Program-made: the position numbers and the translations under genes | Part shown: one piece after another, positions 35,471 to 47,117 of the stretch | Layout of the letters: each line of letters opens with the position of its first letter | Numbering within the stretch: the stretch's first letter is position 1 | Origin: Rapana venosa | Taxonomy: Eukaryota > Mollusca > Gastropoda > Neogastropoda > Muricidae | Assembly (NCBI GenBank): GCA_028751875.1 | Contig: CM054155.1 | Coordinates: 5,041,736 to 5,105,735 of the forward strand | DNA: 64,000 bases | Direction: 5' to 3' | The notes under the pieces: generated by a model | Told to the model about the DNA's origin: nothing | What the model saw: only the letters and a program-made list of their open reading frames with translations | The model's database searches: none

Positions 35471-36530
35471 ATGAGAGACTATAACTTCGACGAGGACCTG
35501 ATTCAAGTCATCCAGGCGCTGTATGACAGCTCCCACAGTGCAGTCCTCATAGGTGGAGAAATCGGGGAGTTCTTCCGGACTTCAGTTGGAGTTCGACAAG
35601 GCTGCCCGCTATCCCCGTTCTTTTCAACGTGTTCCTGGAGAACATCATGCAGGAGGCCCTCCTTGACTTCAAGACCACAATCACAATAGGAGGAAGGCCA
35701 GTCTGCAATCTTCGATTTGCAGACGATATTGATCTCATGGGCCGCAGTGAAGAAGAACTCCAGGATCTCACCACCAGACTGGAAACATCAGCCAATGCCC
35801 ACGGTATGGAGGTCAGCACGGAAAAGAGCAAGATCCTAGTGAATAGTACTACACCAACCACTCCCACCAGCATCAAGATGAGTGGCGAGACACTAGAGGA
35901 GGTAGAAACTTTCAAGTACCTTGAGCAGTCATCACCAAAGAAGGTACGAGCACACAAGAGGTGAAGATCAGACTTGCTGTGGCACTCTCCTCCATGACTA
36001 AGCTGGCGAAAGTGTGGAGAAACCATAACATCAGAACCCACACTAAGGTCAGACTCTACAAGGCACTCGTCACATCCATTGCCTTATACAACTGTGAAGC
36101 ATGGACACTTACTGCCGATCTAGAACGTCGAATTCAAGCCTTTGAGATGAAGTGCCTCAGGCGGATCCTGGACATCACCTACAGAGACCGTAAAACCAAT
36201 GACTACGTCTGGCAGCAGATCGAGGCACTGGCTGGCAAACAAGAACCATTGCTAGATACAGTCAAACGGAGGAAACTGAAATGGTTTGGCCACACAAGGC
36301 ATAACAGCCTGTCAAAGACAGTCCTGCAGGGAATGGTGGAAGGAGCAAGGAGGCAGGGACGACCACGCAAAAGCTGGATATCCAACATCAAGGAGTGGAC
36401 CGCCTCACTGTACCAAACCTCCTGAAAGCAGCCCAGGACAGAACCATTTGGCGGTCCACTTGCAGCGTCCATGCGGGTACCCCAACGGTCGTCCCGACCA
36501 AGGGATGAGTGAGTGAGTGAGTGAGCCGGG
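35471..36530 (+). mobile_element. 5'-truncated LINE with frameshifted reverse transcriptase
   Basis: RT motifs: VGVRQGCPLSP, NLRFADDIDLMG (the FADD catalytic box), FKYL, then LVTSIALYNCEAWTL, KRRKLKWFGHTRH and RRQGRPRKSW. The frame breaks twice: after CPLSPF near 35620 and after FKYLE near 35925, where one base is missing. The 3' end is (TGAG)n at about 36505-36526. Confidence 0.88.
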
Positions 36531-36732
36531 CGCGTGTGCGTTGTTCCAACTACCCTGGAGAATGACGTTATGGCTGTGCCGAAATTCTTTTGTTAATATT
36601 TAGTTTTGTTTTTGCTTATTATGGGTTTTATTTTTATGAGAGGCGTGGCTGGGGGCGGGGTGGTGGTGGTGGTGTGGTGTGATGTGTGTGTATTATTTAT
36701 TTTATTTTTTATTTTATTTATTTATTTTATTT

Positions 36733-37063
36733 ATTCTTTTATATCGAGGATAATGGAATAAGCGCTTATGTGCTTTGTTACATCCAGTACCCGTGTGTAT
36801 GCGGTTTTGTAAATCTTGTCATCTGTTCCCACCGGCACACAATGGCCTACTCTTCCGAAAATCGGAACAGGATTTAACATGTGCGTAAGATGTTCTGCGT
36901 GCGTTCGCACACGCGGCCTCGGTTTATAGTCTCATCCGAAAGACTTTTGGGGAGAGTGGAGTCTGCACTGATGTTAACTCCAGGGGAAAATATCCCCCTT
37001 GAACGGGAATCGTACCGGGTCGTCAGATTGCGAGCGCAATGTTCTAACCACTAGGCTATCCCG
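36733..37063 (-). mobile_element. Full-length SINE family A
   Basis: ttttatatcgaggataatgg through cactgatgttaactccaggg to the reversed head gttctaaccactaggctatc; a short GT array follows at once. Confidence 0.9.
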
Positions 37064-37287
37064 TGTGTGTGTGTGTGTGTGTAACAAAAGCCAGTGTCTG
37101 GCGCATACTCTGGCTCTATTTAACTGTATATTTTGAATATAATATTCTCATGGTTCAGTTAAAAGTTTCCTTCTAATTTTTCCCGTGACTAGTTGGCAGC
37201 AGTTTAGTTGATTGAACGCAACAGTCTAGATGATTCTTGGTTTTGGGTTACACGGTTTGTTGTTGTTTTTTTTAGCCTGTAAGCGCG

Positions 37288-37395
37288 CGTGCACACACAC
37301 ACGCACACACACACAAACACACACACACAGAAACACACACACAACACACACACACACACACACACCACACACAAACACACACATACACACACTTA
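37288..37395. repeat. CA microsatellite
   Basis: (CA)n with AAAC interruptions, just before the acceptor of the STEAP-like exon. Confidence 0.9.
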
Positions 37396-37480
37396 ATAAC
37401 TCTGTTCAAATACCTGTCATTCACATCTTCCTCTTCTTCTCTTTCTCTGTTCATTCTTTAAAAGATTTTCCCCCCCACAG

Positions 37481-38872
37481 TTTTCGGAGCAGTACGAGGC
37501 GAGCTCCCCCAGCCAGCAAAGAAACCAGCATCAAGGATCAGATAACTCACCCCACCTGACTGACCCTTCACCTTTTGCCTCACACCTCCAGATATTACAC
37601 CCCCCTCCCCCCACCCCCACTCCGAATCTCCACCATTCACCATGGCCAAACCAGCCTCACCATCCCCCAACCAGACCCCCACCAAGCAAATAGGCATCCT
37701 AGGCACGGGCAATTTCGCCACGGCTTTGACCCATCGTTTGCTGACCAACGGCTATTCTGTCATCTTGGGCAGTCGGGATCCGCAGCGTCGCCCTGACCTC
37801 TTTTCACAGAGTAGTGACGTAAAACTGACGTCAGTGTGACGACCTTGGAAGACTGCGTCACTGGTAATGACGTCATTATCGTGGCGCTTCACGTCGATCA
37901 TTACGAAGGGGTTTTTACTCGCCCAGAGTTTCCGAAGCTGTGTTCGGGGAAGGTGTTGGTGGACGTTTCTAACGAGGAACGGAGCAGTGTGGGAGCTGCC
38001 CCGACCTCCCTGTCCAACGCCCAGTTTCTGGCCTCCTTGGCGCCACAAGCCGCCATCGTCAAAGCCTTCAACGCCGTTCCTGCCTACGTCATGGAAAATG
38101 ACGTCACGGCTGGGGGGAGGAGAGTGGTGCCCGTGGCAAGTGATGACGTCAACGCGCGTGCAGCCGTGTGCGCGTTGGCGTGGGATCTGGGGTTCGAACC
38201 TGAGGAGAAGGGGATGCTGAGGGTGGCGGGAGGGATGGAGGCGAGGGAGAGGAGAGTGTTCCCCCAGTGGACTGTGAGTGTGGTGGTGACGGCGGTGGTG
38301 GTGGTGCTCTGGCTGGTGTTTGCCCTCAGCAGGTGAGTCCGTGTGGGGGCCTGTGGCCTCTTGTCTGTCTGCTGTAGCATAGGCCCTGGGCCCAGCCCCC
38401 TCTATCCTCCTACCCCCCCCCCCCCCCCCCAAAAAAAAAAAAAAAAAAAAAGATGCCAAATTTTGTTGTCTTTTTCATTGTTCCAAGAATGAAAACCAAT
38501 ACGTATTATCATGATTTAAAAAAAAGATAATACAAATACTTTTTTTTTTTGGGGGGGGGGGAGGGGGGGGGGGGATACATGGATAATCACAGTCTCTCTT
38601 CACCATGTCCTAGGTCTTTCCCCATCTCCAACCGCTAAGTACCTGCAAAACTCTAACAACAAACAAGACCCCCTCCCTCCCTCCCTCCAAAAAAACAACA
38701 ACAAAACAAAACACACACCCCCCCCAAAAAAAAAAAACCCACACCCAACAACAACACAAACTCACACACATACTGAACCCAAACAACAGCAATAGCAACA
38801 ACAAAAACCACAAAGAGCGGGCTGGAGGGGGTGGGGGGTGAGCAGGCGTCAGGGTTGGGGATCAGGGGCAGT

Positions 38873-38941
<69 letters not shown>

Positions 38942-40730
38942 AAGAAGGGGTGGTTGTCTGAAGGTTTTCCTCTCTATGTGTAATCAGCAGTGCTTACTTC
39001 AGCCCTTCTTCAGCTCTTGCCTTCACTTTATCCGTGGTCTTCAGTGGTTCAGGGTTGTTACGTTTTTAGGGCTTTACAATTCTTCATTCATTACACATTG
39101 CATATGGATTTGTTATCAGTATTTGCAGAGACACACTATGACCCCCCTCTCCCTCCCTCCCAAAAGCCCCAAAGAATTCAGCTCGAAATTTCAATCAGCT
39201 CCACTCAGATACTTTAATAAGTCCTTTGTTGTTGTTGTGGTGTTGTTGTTGTTGTTGTTGTTGTCGTTGTTGTTTTGTTAGGGGAAAAGTCTTATATTCA
39301 TGACCAGCTTTTTGGCAAGACTCACCTACAGCTTCATCTATGCCATAGTCTATCTAGCAGACCGTCAGGGCACCACTGAAGATTTTGCTACCAGCTTCCT
39401 CCACTCCTTGTGGTTCTCAGCTTTCCGTAGTATCTCGTTCCACTCAAGGCCAGTCCACTCTCTGATGTTGTCTTCCCATCGTTTTCTCTGTCAGCCTCTT
39501 CGTATCCCTCCTTGTACTGTTCCCTGTAGGACAGTCTTGGCCAGTCCACATGTTCCTGTGACGTGCCTGTGCCTTGACAGGACTTTTCATTTTGTAAAAC
39601 ATTTTTTAAAATTAGTCCCCTCTATTTCAAAATGAGATAAAGAATAACACCATCAATCAGCTATATAATAATAATAATAATAATACATGGAATTTATACA
39701 GCGCTATATATTGCAAAAAAAAAAAGAAGCTATATAGAGTCATAAAAAAAGCTATATAGAGTCACATAGAGTTCTTTGGGAATAGGAACAAAGATTAGTG
39801 TCATAAAAATGACATTAAAAAAAACTACAACCCAGCATGCCTGCAATCCAATTTTTTATTAATGTCTTTTTATTCTGTTTTTGTTGTTGTTGTTATTCAA
39901 ATCTATCATCTCGCCCATGATGAATAACACAACCATCAATAACATAATCAGCGGAATATGAATTATGATGATGTTACAGATTCTACTTGGCAGACAACAA
40001 GCTGAGCTGGAACCAGCTGCCTCTCAAGGTCCTCAACAAAGTCTTCGGGGCCTCCACGCTGACCCTGCTGTCCTTGACCTACTTTCCCAGCACGTGGGCG
40101 GCGGCTGTGCAGCTGTATTACGGCAGCAAAGGCCGGTCCTTCCCCCCCTGGCTGCACGCCTGGCTGAGGAGCCGCAAGCAGCTGGGGTTGCTGGCCTTCG
40201 CCGTCACCTCCACTCATGCCGTCATCTCGGCCCTCGTCCTCAGCCCCTCCTACATGTCGGCCTGGTTCCCCACAACCCCCACCACAGCGCAGCTCTCTTC
40301 CTCCAACCGGACAGGGGACATGACCCTGCTGCTGGGGGTCAGTCCTTCACGCGCCTGGATGACCTGGATCGGGGAGTTGTCTCTCCTGGTGGGCGTCCTG
40401 GCCTACGTCCTGATGGCGCTGCTGGCTGTGACGTCACTTCCGTCCGTGACCAGGGCCCTGCATTGGGCGGAGTGGCGGTGTCTTCATTCCGGGCTGGGTT
40501 TCGTCATGCTGACGTTGGCGGTGATGCATGTTTACGTCATGGGGGTGCCCAAGTGGAGGAAGTCGGGTTTCCCTTTGGTTTTGTTTCGCGTGAAGTTTGT
40601 GAGCATAGTGTTACCCACGGTGGTGATCGTGTGCAGACTGGTTTTGCTGCTGCCCTGTGTGAGCGGCCGCCTGCAGAGAATCAGACAGGGGTGGGAAAGC
40701 AAGTCAGCAGGTGACCGCCAGCTCCTGTAA
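37481..40730 (+). CDS. STEAP: STEAP-family metalloreductase (coding 37642-38332 joined to 39980-40730)
   Basis: Six-helix membrane ferric/cupric reductase: NADPH electrons pass through FAD and one haem to reduce extracellular or endosomal metal (family knowledge). Coding starts at ATG 37642. The cytosolic domain has IGILGTGNFATAL (dinucleotide GxGxxA), VILGSRDPQ, VALHVDHYEGV, VDVSNEE and KAFNAVPAYVM. A helix ends exon 1. Exon 2 gives VQLYYGSKGRSFPPW and RKQLGLL (FAD-site motifs), haem-ligand candidates in STHAVIS and AVMHVYVMG, LLAVTSLPSV, and the terminal RLQRIRQGWES motif. The intron runs CAG|GTGAGT (38332/38333) to TTACAG|A (39979/39980) and preserves phase. The total of 1442 coding nt is one short of 481 codons, so one base appears lost near 37836 (see the pseudogene/frameshift entry). 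A splice acceptor at 37480 means a 5' untranslated exon lies further left. Confidence 0.9.
37642..38332 (+). CDS. STEAP: STEAP-like coding exon 1, NADPH domain
   Basis: ATG at 37642 is the first in the exon that begins after the ccccccacag acceptor (exon start 37481). Frame 1 covers 37642-37836 and ends ...DVKLTSV-stop; the family match continues at once in another frame, TTLEDCVTGNDVIIVALHVD, from about 37836 to the donor at 38333. The last residues, VVVTAVVVVLWLVFALSR, form the first membrane helix. Confidence 0.88.
37825..37840 (+). pseudogene. STEAP: Apparent single-base frameshift in the STEAP-like coding exon
   Basis: The frame read from the ATG stops at TGA 37837-37839, while homology resumes in the frame one base back. 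Everything downstream, including the spliced exon 2, stays open. One base missing from the sequence explains it. Assembly error or a polymorphic null allele are both possible; the intact remainder favours sequence error. Confidence 0.7.
38873..38940. repeat. Uninterrupted poly(G) tract, about 68 bases
   Basis: A single homopolymer inside the STEAP-like intron. The rest of the intron (38333-39979) has poly(C)/poly(A), (TTG)n at about 39227-39272 and a partial LINE-type tail at 39665-39715. Confidence 0.95.
39980..40730 (+). CDS. STEAP: STEAP-like coding exon 2, haem/FAD membrane domain
   Basis: Begins after tgatgttacag, entry phase 2 (AG|A, Arg), reading FYLADNKLSWNQLPLKVLNK and ending in TAA at 40728-40730. 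It encodes five further helices: around TLTLLSLTY, LLAFAVTSTHAVI, LSLLVGVLAYVLMALL, FVMLTLAVMHVYV and IVLPTVVIVCRLVLLL. The central positions of the two haem-binding helices keep histidine. Confidence 0.92.
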
Positions 40731-40938
40731 AACAGCATTGTGTACGTGCCACAGGGAGGCTTTGTAGCATTGCCTTCAACTGAGTGAAGTCAGCTGTGAA
40801 AGCATAGTGGGTGTTTGTTGTTGTTGATATTGTTGTTTTTACGTAATTCCTTGTTTATGTGTCAACACTGTGTTCATGGTCAGGAAAACATACCATCCCC
40901 TTGAATCTCATCAACTTTTGTATATTATCATGTTCTCA

Positions 40939-41306
40939 CAGCAGATTTCTCTGCGTGAAATTCGGGCTGCTCTCCCTGGGGAGAGCACGTCGCCACAAGA
41001 GCAGCGCCACCCATTTTTTTTCTTTTTCTGACTGCAATTGTATTTTGATTTCCTATCAGAGTGGCTTTTTTGTTTACATAATTTTGCCAGGGGCAACTCC
41101 CTTGTTGCCGTGATAAATAATTATATGTAACACACAGGACATCAGTTTATTGTCTCATCTGAAAGACTAGCACCCAGATCACGACTTGTGGTTTAGTGGA
41201 TGGGGGAAAGTTTCTGGCCCAAACGGGGATCAAACGACCTCCCACTTCGAACCCGGACTTTTCGCTTTCTAGGCAGGTGTATTACCTCTAGACCACCGAT
41301 CCGGTA
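40939..41306 (-). mobile_element. SINE family B, full-length
   Basis: Reversed, the right end is a tRNA-like head: ggtctagaggtaatacacct and gtccgggttcgaa. The body shares tctccctggggagagcacgt, ccaggggcaactcccttg and gtctcatctgaaagactagc with copies at 5120, 46255 and 43890. Confidence 0.8.
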
Positions 41307-41639
41307 GAAAAATAAAATGTAGTCTGCACAGACTCGGGCGTTAGGGTCACAATATTTGGGACATGATGTCTTCTGTATTGGGGCTGGCTGCAGAAAGGAC
41401 ACCAACGTCATTGTCCTCAGCCAGTTTTGATAGCACTAACAGGCCATTTGTTGATGGACGTCATAGCTGAGGGGATAATACCGACATGTCCATGAAGTCA
41501 AGGGTTTGAATCTTGGCATCTTGGCAAGGGTGTCTGATAAATTTAAGGAGGGGGTGGGGGTGGGGGGAGTTGTTATGACCCCCTTGGTTAACTTATTAAA
41601 GGGGTTTCCTGTCAGTGCCTTAAATTCCCTTCGTGTACA

Positions 41640-41649
41640 CACACACACA

Positions 41650-41695
<46 letters not shown>

Positions 41696-41925
41696 CGCGC
41701 GCGCGCGCGCGTCCTTGGATGAGACTATAAACCGAGATCCTGTGTGCGAACGCAGGCAGAATATCTTGCGCACACGTTAAATCCTGTTGCACCTTTTCGT
41801 AAGAGTATGCCATTGTGTGCCGGTGGGAACATGACAGAATTTACAAAAACCGCATACACACGGGGACTGGATGTGAAAAAGAACATAAGAGCTTATTCCA
41901 TTATCCTCGATATAAAAGAATTTTA
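41640..41925 (+). mobile_element. CA/CG array joined to a SINE family A fragment
   Basis: (CA)n and (GC)n at 41640-41711 run directly into gatgagactataaaccgaga, then gcacacgttaaatcctgttg and tattccattatcctcgatat. The SINE head is gone at the junction. Confidence 0.85.
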
Positions 41926-42399
41926 AAAAATCTACAAAAAACACCACCACACACACACATTTACAGAAGATCGATCAACTATGCACGTTAAAGATCCCAT
42001 GATTCATGCCAGCATTTGGTGGGTTGTGGAAACACCCTGTACCTGAAGAGGGCTGAGTTCCATTAAGTTCAACTTGCCAAAGACACAAGGCCTGAAGATT
42101 CAGTGCAGCACCCCACCATATCTTGTGTATATGCACGCCAAAAAAGTCAAGTTCAGAGGTATAGTCAAATGAATAAACAACCCCTTTTTGTGTATGTTTG
42201 TATGTATGAAAAAAAATCAAGTACACGCACATAATCAGTTATCTTGAAACATTAAGCATCTCACTAGATATAGAATCAAGGTTGTGCTTGTCATTATATA
42301 CTATAAAATCATTTGGAATCATCAGTGGTGTATTATGCATGCAACAATTCTATTACGTACTTATGATAAAATAGAAACATATTCGAGACTGGAAGCAAG

Positions 42400-42434
<35 letters not shown>

Positions 42435-42570
42435 TACAGATTCTAGATCTATGTAAAAACACATTGTTGAACAGAGTAGAGGTGGTGGTGGTGGATGTGT
42501 GTGTGTGTGTGTGTGGGCGTGTGGTGATGTGCATGCGAGCGTGAATGCGCGCGCGAGCGTGTGTGTGTAA
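42400..42570. repeat. GT-rich microsatellite
   Basis: (GT)n at 42402-42430 and 42497-42515 with GGT and GC-rich interruptions. No gene. Confidence 0.85.
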
Positions 42571-42964
42571 TCTTCCTACGAACACGATATAAACTTTTTG
42601 TATTTTGAAAAATAACCGCTCAATGTTGTTGTCTACATGAAAGTATTGTCAATTTTGTATTGTGAGGCGGGACAAAGAGCAATATCAACATCTGTATATA
42701 TGTATATATATATAAATATTAAATTTTTATTCTGCAGTTTACAGTGTGTTTCGTATGTCGTGCACAGGCAAATATTGCAAGATAGTAATTACTGCATTGT
42801 TGTGTCAATATTGGGTATTGCATTGTGTCTTATATCCATCATCTTCTTCATTGTATGATAGAATATTGTGTTATATTATGTCACATTGTTTCACATGGGA
42901 ATTTATAACGTTGTGTTGCACATTATTTCTGTGTAAAATTCAGGCTGCTCTTAATTTTTTTAAT

Positions 42965-43235
42965 TTTATTCTTTTATTTCGAAGATAATGGAATAAGCAC
43001 TCATGTGACTTTCTTTTACACCAGTCCCCGTGTGCATGAGATTTTGTAAATTTTGTCATCGTTTGCACCAGCACACACTGGCCTTCTCTTCCGAAAGGCG
43101 GCACAGGATTTAACGTGTGCCCAAGATATTCTGTGTTCACACAGGGGCCTGGTTTATAGTCTCCTTGAAGGCCTTTCGGGTGGGGGTGGTGGATGGAGTC
43201 GGCACTGATGTTAACTCCAGGAAAAAAACCCCATC
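42965..43235 (-). mobile_element. SINE family A inserted in a family B fragment
   Basis: A family B start (gtgtaaaattcaggctgctc, to 42953) is cut off and followed by the family A end, body and ggcactgatgttaactccag; the head is lost. Confidence 0.75.
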
Positions 43236-43407
43236 CTCTTTCCTTGAATAAATTTTTTTTTCCGTGAGAAATGAAGATACTGTATAGGAAGTGTATCTTG
43301 TCTGTAGCTTGCTCCACGCTGTATGATTGAAGATAAGGGGGTGTATGTTCATAGCCATGTGTGCGAGTGTGTGTTTATTTTTTTAAAGTTAAAATTTTTT
43401 CCCCCTC

Positions 43408-43520
43408 TTATATCGGAGGATAATGGAATAAGCACTCATGTGCTTTTTTACATCCAGTCCCCGTGTGTATGCGGTTTTGTAAATTTTGTCATCTGTTTCC
43501 ACCGGCTCACAATGGCTACG

Positions 43521-43566
<46 letters not shown>
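43408..43566 (-). mobile_element. SINE family A fragment ending in GT array
   Basis: ggaggataatggaataagca to ggctcacaatggctac, then pure (GT)n at 43521-43564. Confidence 0.8.
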
Positions 43567-43567
<1 letters not shown>

Positions 43568-43889
43568 GCCGCGCGTGTATTCGTTTTATTACATTTCCTT
43601 TTCACGCTCATTTTATTGTATACTGAATTTGTTGTATCTTTTATACTTTTGATTATAAAACTGACCTTCTTATATCCTAATGCATAGCCACTTAGTAGTA
43701 ACCAGCCCAACGACTCGAGAAGCAGTGGGTATGTAGTGGTGCTGACAGAACAGTTACCATGCATTGCACCTTTGGGTATTCCTCTGTGCTATATTACACC
43801 ATACTCTGTTGTCATGAAAACTTACATACAAACTGTATTCTCATCACAATGGTATCTTTCTGACTGACCTCTCGAGATGAACATGAACT

Positions 43890-44265
43890 CATCGCCACAG
43901 TGCCACGCCACCCATTCGTTCCCCAAATTAATCTGATGTATGATTTGTGAGGGTGTTCTGTCACATAGTTTTGCATCGGAACTATCTCTTGTTGCTTTGG
44001 GTACTTTTACGTGAGTGTTGTATGTACTCAGAACCACGGAGTTTTATAGACTGTTGCTTTCTTTTTATTGAAAAGACAAGCACCCAGACCACAAGGCAAG
44101 GTCAAGCAGGGGTTTGTGTTCTAGTGGCAACACACACAGTTGGAATGGGTAAGGTTGTGGGTTCAATCCCATCTTAGGGCAGACTTTTCTCTCTCTGCTA
44201 GACTGTGAGGGGTGGCCTGGGTACACGTCTTTCGGAGAAGCTAATAAAGGGAAGCCCCCTGTGGT
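43890..44265 (-). mobile_element. Diverged SINE family B plus tRNA-like segment
   Basis: cgccacagtgccacgccacc and aagacaagcacccagaccac echo family B. The following 44100-44180 holds ttctagtggcaac and gtgggttcaatcccatc, like A and B boxes in the opposite (+) direction. Confidence 0.5.
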
Positions 44266-44377
44266 GTGGAACAACTCAGCTTAGCAGACATGCTGACCCC
44301 ACAGCTGCTGGAGGATTGTCCCTGACAAAATCCTGTTGAAAAGACCTACTCTTTTAGGGGAAGAAATATATCACGTG

Positions 44378-44777
44378 CATGCGCGCGCACGTACGCACAC
44401 ACACACACACACACACGCACGCACACACGCACGCACGCACGCACGCACGCACACGCACACACACACACACACACACGCACGCACGCACGCACGCACGCGC
44501 GCGCGCGCGCACGCACATGGTTTGTTGAAAAGAATGTAAATGTATTGCATATTTAAGTACCACCTAAAAAAAACCCAAACTGTTAACTTTTACGCACACA
44601 CACACTGCTTGATTTTTTTTCTATAGATAGATGGCTTGATGAAAAAAGCAAATGCATGCTTATTCAATGTACCATCTAAAAGTAAAAGTTTGACTTTGAC
44701 TTTGACTTTGACACACACACACACTCGCGCGCGCGCGGACACAGACTGACATACTAGTTCGCTCGTTCGCATGCGCG

Positions 44778-44853
<76 letters not shown>

Positions 44854-44974
44854 GTACCATCAATGTACCATCTGGAAATAAATTTTGACTTGACTTGACT
44901 TTGACACACACACACACACGCACGCACGCACGCACGCACGCTCACACACACACACACACACAACACACACACAC

Positions 44975-45015
<41 letters not shown>

Positions 45016-45082
45016 GCAGATAAACACACGTGCACGCACCCACGCAGACAGACAGACAGAGAGACAGACACACACACTTTCT
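44378..45082. repeat. Cluster of CA/CG and CA arrays
   Basis: Four arrays (44378-44516, 44711-44795, 44785-44850, 44903-45012) separated by short unique pieces. The pieces repeat tgtaccatctaaaagtaaaa/tgtaccatctggaaataaat, then tttgacttgactttgac, suggesting another short repeat family. Confidence 0.85.
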
Positions 45083-45235
45083 TCATCGAGATTTCAAAAA
45101 CTTACTGGTTAGTGGGCGGCATAGAAATCAGGAGCTGAAAAGTAAGCTCCCTTTCCTGCCATGCTGGCTGGTATCTATAGATAAAAATTATACGTCGCAG
45201 TAAAGGTCACTAGAGTTATGTCCCCTCGCCCTTCT

Positions 45236-45237
<2 letters not shown>

Positions 45238-45290
<53 letters not shown>
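45238..45290. repeat. Uninterrupted poly(G) tract, about 53 bases
   Basis: Single homopolymer followed by cgcagctgat. No gene nearby. Confidence 0.95.
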
Positions 45291-45339
45291 CGCAGCTGAT
45301 CTCTTTCGCATAATGCGTAATTAAAAAAACACACCTCCC

Positions 45340-45687
45340 ACATGATGGTTAAGACGTTCGCCTGCCATCAAGTAAATCGTGAGGTTCTGGGTTCGATTCC
45401 CAGCCTCGCCCTTTCTTCCCAGTTTGACAAAAAAATCGATCTGAATGTCAAAGTCCTTCGGATGAGACTATAAACCGAGGCCCCGTGTGCGAACGCATGC
45501 AGAACATTTTGCGCACACGTTAAATCCTGTTCCGCTGTTCGAAAGAGTAGGCCATTGTGTGCCGGTGGGAACACATGACAAAATTTAAAAAACTGCATAC
45601 ACACGCATTAAAAAAAAAAGCGCTTTCAATTTGTAGCTTTACAAGATTCAGTGCTATATAAATTCCATACATTATTATTATTATTAT
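45340..45687 (+). mobile_element. SINE family A, second head type, with LINE-type tail
   Basis: Head ggttaagacgttcgcctgcc and gggttcgattcccagcctcg, body gagactataaaccgaggccc and aggccattgtgtgccggtgg, then aaaaaagcgctttcaatttg, tttacaagattcagtgctat and (ATT)n. Confidence 0.9.
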
Positions 45688-46254
45688 CTCTCTTGTCCTA
45701 GACTGGCCTTGTACTTCCATAATACATGTACCCCCTCGTTTATCGCTGTTTAGTTATTTATTTTTCCTGATATTTTCACAATCTTTCAACATTGACAGCT
45801 GTTGTTGTTGCTATGACACCAAAATGCTGTTTGTTTTTGATGTTTGTTCATATTAATAATGAATAAAACGAATAAACACTTTAAACCAAACACCTACATT
45901 TATCTTATCTCATTTTTCACCTATTTGATGCAATATGCAGCCCAATTCCTGCACAGAAAATACCAGACACTCATATCAGCATGGCTTCCTGTACTCATTT
46001 CATGTATTGGTACTTCGTTTGTTTTGAAGGAATAAAAATGTGTTTAAACCAAACAGTCTCCCAGCAAAGCCAGTTTGTGTATGCACGAGTGATAAAACTC
46101 TTCTCTTCTCTTCTCTCTCTGTCTCATCCCTGAGCTTCTTCCTGAAGAACTGTGGCAACATCTCACTGCAATCTTCATTCAGTATGTTCTATATTGTGTT
46201 ATCCTGTTACTGTATTGCACTGCTTTGTATTGCACCGTGTTGCAGACTACTTTC

Positions 46255-46625
46255 AGTCACAGCAGATTTTTCTGCATGGAAATCGGGCTGCGCTCCCTGG
46301 GGAGAGTGCATGTCACAAGAGCAGCATCACCCATTAACTCCCCCCCCCCTTCTCGAAAACAAGCAACCAAACCCACCTGTATGTCTGCCTGTTTGTTTTC
46401 CTGGGAGAATGGCTTAGTCTCTACACACTTTCGCCAGGGATAACTCCCTTGTTTGCCGTGGGTTCTTTTACATGTGCTGAATGGGTGTTGCACACGGAAC
46501 CTCAGTATATCGTCTTATCCGAAAGACTAGCACCTGGACCAATGCTCAAGGCTTACTGGATGGAGGATGGAGGAAAAAACCCAACTAGGTCGCAAACACA
46601 TGCTTTTCGCTTTTTAGGTATGTGC
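46255..46625 (-). mobile_element. SINE family B copy
   Basis: cagcagatttttctgcatgg, then ctccctggggagagtgcatg, gggttcttttacatgtgctg and cttatccgaaagactagcac. The tRNA-like end is degenerate. A poly(C) run at 46712-46737 follows. Confidence 0.75.
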
Positions 46626-46961
46626 AGTACTTTAGACCTTTGACCCCCCTCCTTGAGTACTTCAAACCTGGCAGAGCCCTCCCTCACCAAGTTAATATCA
46701 GCTGTACTGACAGCCCCCCCCCCCCCCCCCCCCCCCCAAATAACCAAACCAAAACAAAACCACGAAATCCCCAGCAACAACTAAAACAACAAAACATAAG
46801 ATTTCAGCAAAAAGAAAAAAAAGAAAAAAGCAAAAAAAAGCTAGATTGCACGAATAAAGAATAAGAATAATCAATCATTGCAATTTTGACTTCATCGGTA
46901 GGCCATAGCTGTAGCTAGATGCTGATGGGCCAGCTAGGTGTCAGGAGGGTCAGATCACACA

Positions 46962-46992
<31 letters not shown>

Positions 46993-47117
46993 CCCCCCCT
47001 CCTATCCCTCTACTCTGCAGCCACACCCAGATGGCCCTTGTATAAACATCTAAGGGTGTATAGCACTAACATGAACTGCTAGCTTAAAAAAGTAGCCCCT
47101 GTCACTTTTTTCTTCTT

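Noticed and set aside
37752..38459. 235-codon minus-strand frame
   Set aside because: Antisense shadow of the STEAP-like exon, which has clear homology on the plus strand.
39965..40714. 249-codon alternative plus-strand frame
   Set aside because: Out-of-frame shadow of the STEAP membrane domain.
44354..45086. CV/CA-rich frames
   Set aside because: Translations of CA/GT microsatellites.
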